From positions 91,719 to 155,718 of the forward strand of contig JAJQCE010000003.1 in assembly GCA_021202895.1 (NCBI GenBank): DNA of 64,000 nt. Direction: 5' to 3'. A program made the position numbers and the translations under genes. Below, in pieces: positions 60,082 to 64,000 of the stretch. Position 1 is the stretch's first letter. Each line of letters begins with the position of its first letter. The stretch is from Ruminococcus sp. Lineage in GTDB: Bacteria > Bacillota > Clostridia > Oscillospirales > Ruminococcaceae. A model generated the notes under the pieces. That model searched no databases. It saw nothing but the letters and a program-made list of their open reading frames with translations, and was not told the origin of the DNA.

Positions 60082-61386
60082 CTATTCATAAAAAGGTTTA
60101 CTCGTTCTTTTTCTTTCTAGCTTTGCAAGTGTTATAGTAGTGCCGCCCCACTGCTCATAGCTGCCGCTGTTCACCTTTTCACTTATCTTATATTTTACAT
60201 TTGTCCCATTATCAAAGACTCGAATATTTTTAAAATAGAACGAGCCTCCGCTTGTTACTCCTATATCCACATCGGGAACGTTATCGCTATTTGTCGCCTT
60301 AGTCTGCGTCCACGTTCCTTTGCTGACGTTATATGTTCCCTTAACCGAATATGAATGCTTTTCATCGGTATTTGTTTCTGTAACAGTAAATGTTATCTGA
60401 ACGTTTCCGCTTGAATCTTGTCCGTATTTGCCGTCGTCGTCAAAGGTTTTCTTTAGCACGATTTGACCAGAGGAAAGGGTAAGAGCCGTTATTTTGTATG
60501 CACCAGATGATTTACCTGTTATGTCATTATTTATGATAACGCCTGTCGTTGAGCCGTTGCCGTGTCCTGTTGTTGACGTACACTCAATGCGCCAATGGTT
60601 TCCGCCTGCACCGCTTCCATCGCCGACATACTTTTCAAGTGTAGTTGTGCTTATGCCTGTTAAATCGTGCAGATAATTGATTACTGCTGTCCGTCCATTT
60701 TTACCTTGAGTTGAATCGAACTCACCTAAATAAATCCACATATGATCGGCTGATGAATTACGAGTTTCGCTTGAAGTATATCCTTCAGCAATTACTATTG
60801 AACCTGCGTCAATATCTGAGCCGCTTGTTTCCCAATAATCTCGTTTGGTTCCAGAGCCAGTATACTGTTTCGTCCATGTTTGAGATTTTGCTACATATTT
60901 TGTTTCTGTTACATTTTTGTAGGTAAAGCTTAATGCCGAGCTTGAAGTAATATGATTTCCGATACTATCGTAAAGCCAAGTGTTAGTTGTATACGGTACG
61001 GGACAATTAGCTTTAAAACCGCTTGTTGATACTCCTAAGCTTGTCAGCGTCCAATACACAAGACCTGCGCAATCAAGATGATTTACATCATCGGCGTCGT
61101 ATATAGTGCTTGCTATAGGATATTCCGTTACGCTACTTCTGCTTGCCGTGCCTTGAGAACCATAGCTATACTTTGCGCCTAGAACCTTACACGCCTGTTC
61201 GATAATGTCTTCGCCGTCAAGAGCTATCGTTCCGCTCGTTGCCGCTTCTGCTGTAATCGTTGGAAAAGAAGAAACGAGGGTTGTCATTGATATTGCTCCC
61301 GCCGCAGCTCCTGCGATTATTCTTTGAGCAATCTTTTTTCTTTTAGCTTTTCCTACTGCTTCTTTGAGTTTAGTAATTATACTCAA
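60082..61386 (-). CDS. Secreted NlpC/P60-like cysteine peptidase with pilin-like C-terminal domain
   Basis: The protein has 434 residues. A signal sequence is at about 20-48 (Ala-rich, ending AEA). A papain-like core has the catalytic cysteine in HLDCAGLVYWTL near residue 105 and a likely histidine in SADHMWIYLG near 215. From about 280 a beta-rich domain (GAYKITALTLSSGQIVLKKT, TFTVTETNTDEKHSYSVKGT) resembles pilin-type surface repeats. The C terminus ends abruptly in a basic LAKLERKRTSKPF with no anchor, which suggests loss of a longer tail by frameshift. Confidence 0.72.
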   Translation of the reverse strand: MSIITKLKEAVGKAKRKKIAQRIIAGAAAGAISMTTLVSSFPTITAEAATSGTIALDGEDIIEQACKVLGAKYSYGSQGTASRSSVTEYPIASTIYDADDVNHLDCAGLVYWTLTSLGVSTSGFKANCPVPYTTNTWLYDSIGNHITSSSALSFTYKNVTETKYVAKSQTWTKQYTGSGTKRDYWETSGSDIDAGSIVIAEGYTSSETRNSSADHMWIYLGEFDSTQGKNGRTAVINYLHDLTGISTTTLEKYVGDGSGAGGNHWRIECTSTTGHGNGSTTGVIINNDITGKSSGAYKITALTLSSGQIVLKKTFDDDGKYGQDSSGNVQITFTVTETNTDEKHSYSVKGTYNVSKGTWTQTKATNSDNVPDVDIGVTSGGSFYFKNIRVFDNGTNVKYKISEKVNSGSYEQWGGTTITLAKLERKRTSKPFYE

Positions 61387-61472
61387 AAAATCACGTCCTT
61401 TCTATGTTTTACATGATTTAAAATTTGATATATCTATATGAACTTCTAAAAAGAAGATTATTTTTCCAATAG

Positions 61473-61503
61473 AAAAAGCCTTGAGTTTTTTGCTCAAGGC
61501 TTG
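61473..61503 (-). terminator. Terminator of the transglutaminase-like gene
   Basis: Minus-strand stem AAGCCTTGAGC/CTCAAGGCTT with a T-rich 3' flank (TTTTC). Confidence 0.85.
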
Positions 61504-61532
61504 TTGATATTTAATTCTATGCACAATATAAA

Positions 61533-62675
61533 TTACCCTTTTAACCGAAAATAGCTGTTGTCGGCTATATCAATAATATATGTTTTTCCGTCTGATTCGA
61601 CCTCACACCAATAATGCCCTGGCGTATATGCCAATTTGGCTTCATATCCTAAATAATTGAACATAGCAACCATAGCGCCGTTATATTGAGCACATTGACC
61701 TAGTTTATAATTAAATATTGCATCAACATAACTTAAACCACTTATTTTAGTCCAGTTGCTACCTGTAGCATATGTGTAATTGTCACGTATCCATTTGAAA
61801 GTATACCCAAGTTTTTCACTATCCGACCAATCATCTTTAAAATGTTTATCTGCAAATTTCTTCAATATCTTTTGATCTGCCGCTGAAACCTTGTTCTTGT
61901 TTGAACTACTTTTTGACACTCCAGATAAAGGGTCTTGATATCCAGTTTTGATTTTATAAACAGTACCCTTGCCATAAACAACTTTGCCCACTGTATCTTT
62001 ACGATAAGGTCTAATCTTAAAAGTGTATTTTGTGTTTTCAGAAAGCTCTCCAATGGTATAATTTATGATGTAATTGGTGGAATAATCTGAATTTTTAATT
62101 GTAGCAATTAACTTATACTTACCATTTATCTTTTGATAAATTTTATATCCATCACATTTAACTTCTTGCCACTCAAGACAAACACCATCATAGCCTGCAT
62201 TTGTATATTCTGTTGCTATCGTCACCTGTTTCGGCTTGGTTGCGATATATTTTTGCGTACTCGCCTTGCTCCAGTAGGTCTTGCCGTTGTAATGCTTGTA
62301 AGCCTTGACTTTGAAACGATATTTGCTTCCTGCTGAAAGCCCTGTTATTCTTGCCGTGGTGGTCGAACCGCCTTTGACAGTCTTAACCTTTACCCACTTT
62401 TTAGCAGACGAATCATATTTGTAAATGCGATAGCCGCTTGCGCCGCTAACCTTGTTCCAATTGAGCCGAACGGCGGAAGTTGTGCAGGTGTAGTCGGATT
62501 TCAGCGTGACTTTTTTGCTTGTGAAGCTTGCGTCCAGGCTGACAATGCTGCTCACCGCCGAGCTTGCCGCAGAGGTAAGCGTTTCACCGCCCAGAGCTTC
62601 AGTCGTCATGCACAGGCTGGACAAGGATATTGTCGCAGCACAGGCGAGTGATAATAGTTTTTGTGTTGTTTTCAT
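61533..62675 (-). CDS. Secreted FN3-transglutaminase-like protein
   Basis: The protein has 380 residues. A signal peptide (1-28) is followed by two fibronectin type III domains (about 65-148 and 150-245; ASGYRIYKYDSSAKKWVKVK, GLSAGSKYRFKVKAYKH). A transglutaminase-core domain follows from about 265. The triad is the cysteine in LGQCAQYNGAM, the histidine in TPGHYWCEV and the aspartate in YIIDIADNS. In bacteria this fold includes proteases and peptide cross-linkers of the cell surface. It has its own promoter at 62721-62749 and a terminator. Confidence 0.85.
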   Translation of the reverse strand: MKTTQKLLSLACAATISLSSLCMTTEALGGETLTSAASSAVSSIVSLDASFTSKKVTLKSDYTCTTSAVRLNWNKVSGASGYRIYKYDSSAKKWVKVKTVKGGSTTTARITGLSAGSKYRFKVKAYKHYNGKTYWSKASTQKYIATKPKQVTIATEYTNAGYDGVCLEWQEVKCDGYKIYQKINGKYKLIATIKNSDYSTNYIINYTIGELSENTKYTFKIRPYRKDTVGKVVYGKGTVYKIKTGYQDPLSGVSKSSSNKNKVSAADQKILKKFADKHFKDDWSDSEKLGYTFKWIRDNYTYATGSNWTKISGLSYVDAIFNYKLGQCAQYNGAMVAMFNYLGYEAKLAYTPGHYWCEVESDGKTYIIDIADNSYFRLKG

Positions 62676-62720
62676 TGTAACCCCTCCTGAGAAATTTTGG
62701 ATTTGAAATTTGCTTATTTC

Positions 62721-62749
62721 ATTGTATCATAAATTTACCATGTTGTCAA
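62721..62749 (-). promoter_or_regulatory. Promoter of the FN3-transglutaminase-like gene
   Basis: On the minus strand TTGACA (62749-62744), 17-bp spacer, TACAAT (62726-62721). Confidence 0.85.
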
Positions 62750-62757
62750 GCACTTTT

Positions 62758-63075
62758 TCACAACATTTTGCTTTTCTTGCGAACATGTGCGTTTTTTCTT
62801 ACATCAAGCTTCTTGACCCTTTTTATATCCTGAAGAAGCTCCTTGAACTTCTGCTGAAATTCCGTTGCTTCTTTAAGGGTGTCAAAGCTTTGAAAGCTTG
62901 TAAAATCAATCATGTTTTGTGCCTTGTCAAAATACGGCTTTAGCACGCTCATGTATCTTTTTGTTTCAAAGCTATTGAGTAACGCACAGTCGCTGTCTGA
63001 AGAAATAATTTCATACAAGCCGCCGTCACTCCCTTTGTACAGCTCACTGCTTCTAGCCTTGCTCACTTTTTTCAC
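62758..63075 (-). CDS. Small hypothetical protein
   Basis: The protein has 105 residues, charged and helical in the second half (SFDTLKEATEFQQKFKELLQ, ending in a basic KKLDVRKNAHVRKKSK). No family is recognised. Its start overlaps the end of the upstream small ORF by 23 bp, suggesting coupled translation. A purine-rich GAAAAAGGGTGAAA stretch upstream serves as the ribosome binding site. Confidence 0.55.
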   Translation of the reverse strand: MKKVSKARSSELYKGSDGGLYEIISSDSDCALLNSFETKRYMSVLKPYFDKAQNMIDFTSFQSFDTLKEATEFQQKFKELLQDIKRVKKLDVRKNAHVRKKSKML

Positions 63076-63271
63076 CCTTTTTCAGTAAAAATTCCCTAAC
63101 CACTTTCGGAACATACCTTACATACATCTTCTCAAGCTCCTTTTCAGCCGTTGTTTCGGCTAATGCTTGAATTGAGGCTGAAGCGTCAATATCCTCCAGC
63201 AAATAACACGCCAAAGCCTCCAGCTTTACATCGTCTAAATTAAAGTGATGCCTTTGCGTCAAGTGCGTCAA
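63053..63271 (-). CDS. Small hypothetical protein, TTG start
   Basis: The protein has 72 residues (LDDVKLEALACYLLEDIDAS, ending VPKVVREFLLKKGEKSEQG), helical and acidic then basic. It starts with TTG at 63271 and an in-frame stop lies six codons upstream. No family is recognised. The pair with the following ORF could be an unrecognised two-gene module, for example toxin-antitoxin-like, but nothing beyond size and overlap supports that. Confidence 0.45.
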   Translation of the reverse strand: MTHLTQRHHFNLDDVKLEALACYLLEDIDASASIQALAETTAEKELEKMYVRYVPKVVREFLLKKGEKSEQG

Positions 63272-63470
63272 AGGCTCTTTTGTTTATCGGAAAGAATTAT
63301 CGTTTGTGGTCAAAAACCTTAACTGTGTAAATATATGCACCCAGCAAGCAGTCAGTGCGGTGTTTGCAGTGGTATTTAAAAATCCGTTCTTACACAAACG
63401 GCGTACAGTGGCTTCTGAGTACTGACTTTTCTTAGCTGGAGTTAAACAAGCACTATAATATGAATATTTA

Positions 63471-63835
63471 TCAAATTAAGTTTTGATTAGTAAACTGCAT
63501 AAGCCACCTGTATTTTTTATAGTGCATATAGACAGCAGGGAGTTTTACAATCTCGTCAATGTTAATGATGATATAAACGGCTGTGACAGGGAGCTTAAGT
63601 AGGAAAGCGCAAATTAAACCTAACGGCACAGTTACGCACCACATGGTAATTGTACCGCACTTAAAGCCGAATTTTGAATCTCCTCCTGCTGGGAAAATGC
63701 CTGAAATGGTTGTAATGTTAATTGATTTACTATTACATAATATAAGCATACCACAAGCATCACTTTGAGATAGGACTGTGCTTGTGCAGAAAACGTTGAA
63801 AATTTATCGGTAATTTGAAAAATAATTTCATATGT
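63471..63835 (-). pseudogene. C-terminal remnant of a MATE-family efflux transporter
   Basis: On the minus strand the frame ending at 63471 reads SINITTISGIFPAGGDSKFG, CGTITMWCVTVPLG and DEIVKLPAVYMHYKKYRWL, the typical end of a MATE multidrug/Na+ antiporter. Immediately upstream the reading continues in another frame (AQAQSYLKVMLVV), so a frameshift lies near 63750. The first two-thirds of the gene is absent. The remnant is cut off where repeat DNA begins near 63840. Confidence 0.75.
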
Positions 63836-63839
63836 CCTA

Positions 63840-64000
63840 ATCTTTGCTCGTGCCACTCTAACAAAAGTATGGACGTTTGCGAAGCAAAAACATAATGAAA
63901 AGCTCTAACTTTTGTTCGTGCTTTTCCTAACTACAGTAGGGGAGTTTTGCGAAGCAAAACTCTTAGGGTGGACTAACTAAGGTAGAAGTCTAAATATAGG
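63840..64000 (+). repeat. Repeat copy C, related to module B at 24 kb
   Basis: Two imperfect tandem units occur. The first carries CTCGTGC and GTTTGCGAAGCAAAAAC, the second TTCGTGC and GTTTTGCGAAGCAAAAC. They are followed by TTAGGGTGGACTAACTAA, the same arrangement as at 24086-24130. The repeat runs off the window edge. Confidence 0.7.

Overview
This window looks like a chromosomal segment of an anaerobic Clostridia species, most likely a Ruminococcus-type member of the Oscillospiraceae. The evidence is moderate-to-low GC, sigma-A promoters of the TTGAMA-N17-TATAAT form, strong Shine-Dalgarno sites, sporulation/germination-type proteins (YpeB, SleB-like, SpoIID-like), rubrerythrin, a class B sortase with a Cna_B adhesin, Ser/Asp/Glu-rich secreted proteins and a GH3 glycosidase. 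The species assignment is inference.

Layout. 1-2860 (minus): lysine/DAP operon asd-dapA-dapB (dapB cut by the window edge) behind a lysine riboswitch with an intrinsic terminator. 2908-7023 (plus): queA, an internally deleted DUF3267 remnant, a metallo-beta-lactamase/beta-CASP RNase-like protein and a uridine-kinase-like protein. 7068-9038 (minus): rubrerythrin and an orphan ypeB. 9230-11628 (plus): a cysteine desulfurase and thiI, which probably form a sulfur-transfer pair. 12109-18610 (plus): cinA-type amidase, class B sortase, SH3/SleB-type hydrolase, SpoIID-type protein, zinc-ribbon protein, maf and dprA. 18808-19845: gap. 19982-20301 (minus): tRNA-Arg, tRNA-His and tRNA-Gly. 20474-23357 (minus): four tightly coupled genes (DUF5685, J-domain, membrane protein, VTT/TVP38). 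23358-24349 has no intact gene and contains a 73-bp inverted-repeat-bounded element with a broken gene inside. 24425-30293: a very large LPXTG-like adhesin, frameshifted near its 5' end, a plausible substrate of the sortase. 30485-37427: lipoprotein, GH3 glycosidase, Sir2 deacetylase with a structured leader, a stand-alone NrdD-like glycyl-radical-type small protein, a SLOG/DUF1273 protein with a structured leader and a diverged LCP-like protein.

37500-47645 is the conserved translation/transcription operon rimP-nusA-ylxR-ylxQ-infB-rbfA-nrnA-truB-ribF-gltX. The NusA here carries a tandem duplication of its N-terminal RNA-polymerase-binding domain, the most unusual core-gene feature in the window. 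It is followed by a decayed glycosyltransferase, a Gld-like ABC export operon (48826-54004), a conserved small protein and tRNA-Thr.

From about 54.8 kb the window is accessory DNA: a perfect 18-bp palindrome, a promoter-terminator pair defining a possible small RNA, a BcgI-like fused restriction-modification enzyme whose second target-recognition domain has been split off by a frameshift and whose linker carries 24-bp tandem repeats, a Phd/RelE toxin-antitoxin pair, a shortened nuclease, secreted NlpC/P60-like and FN3-transglutaminase proteins, two small unknown genes, and a MATE transporter remnant abutting a repeat related to the one at 24 kb.
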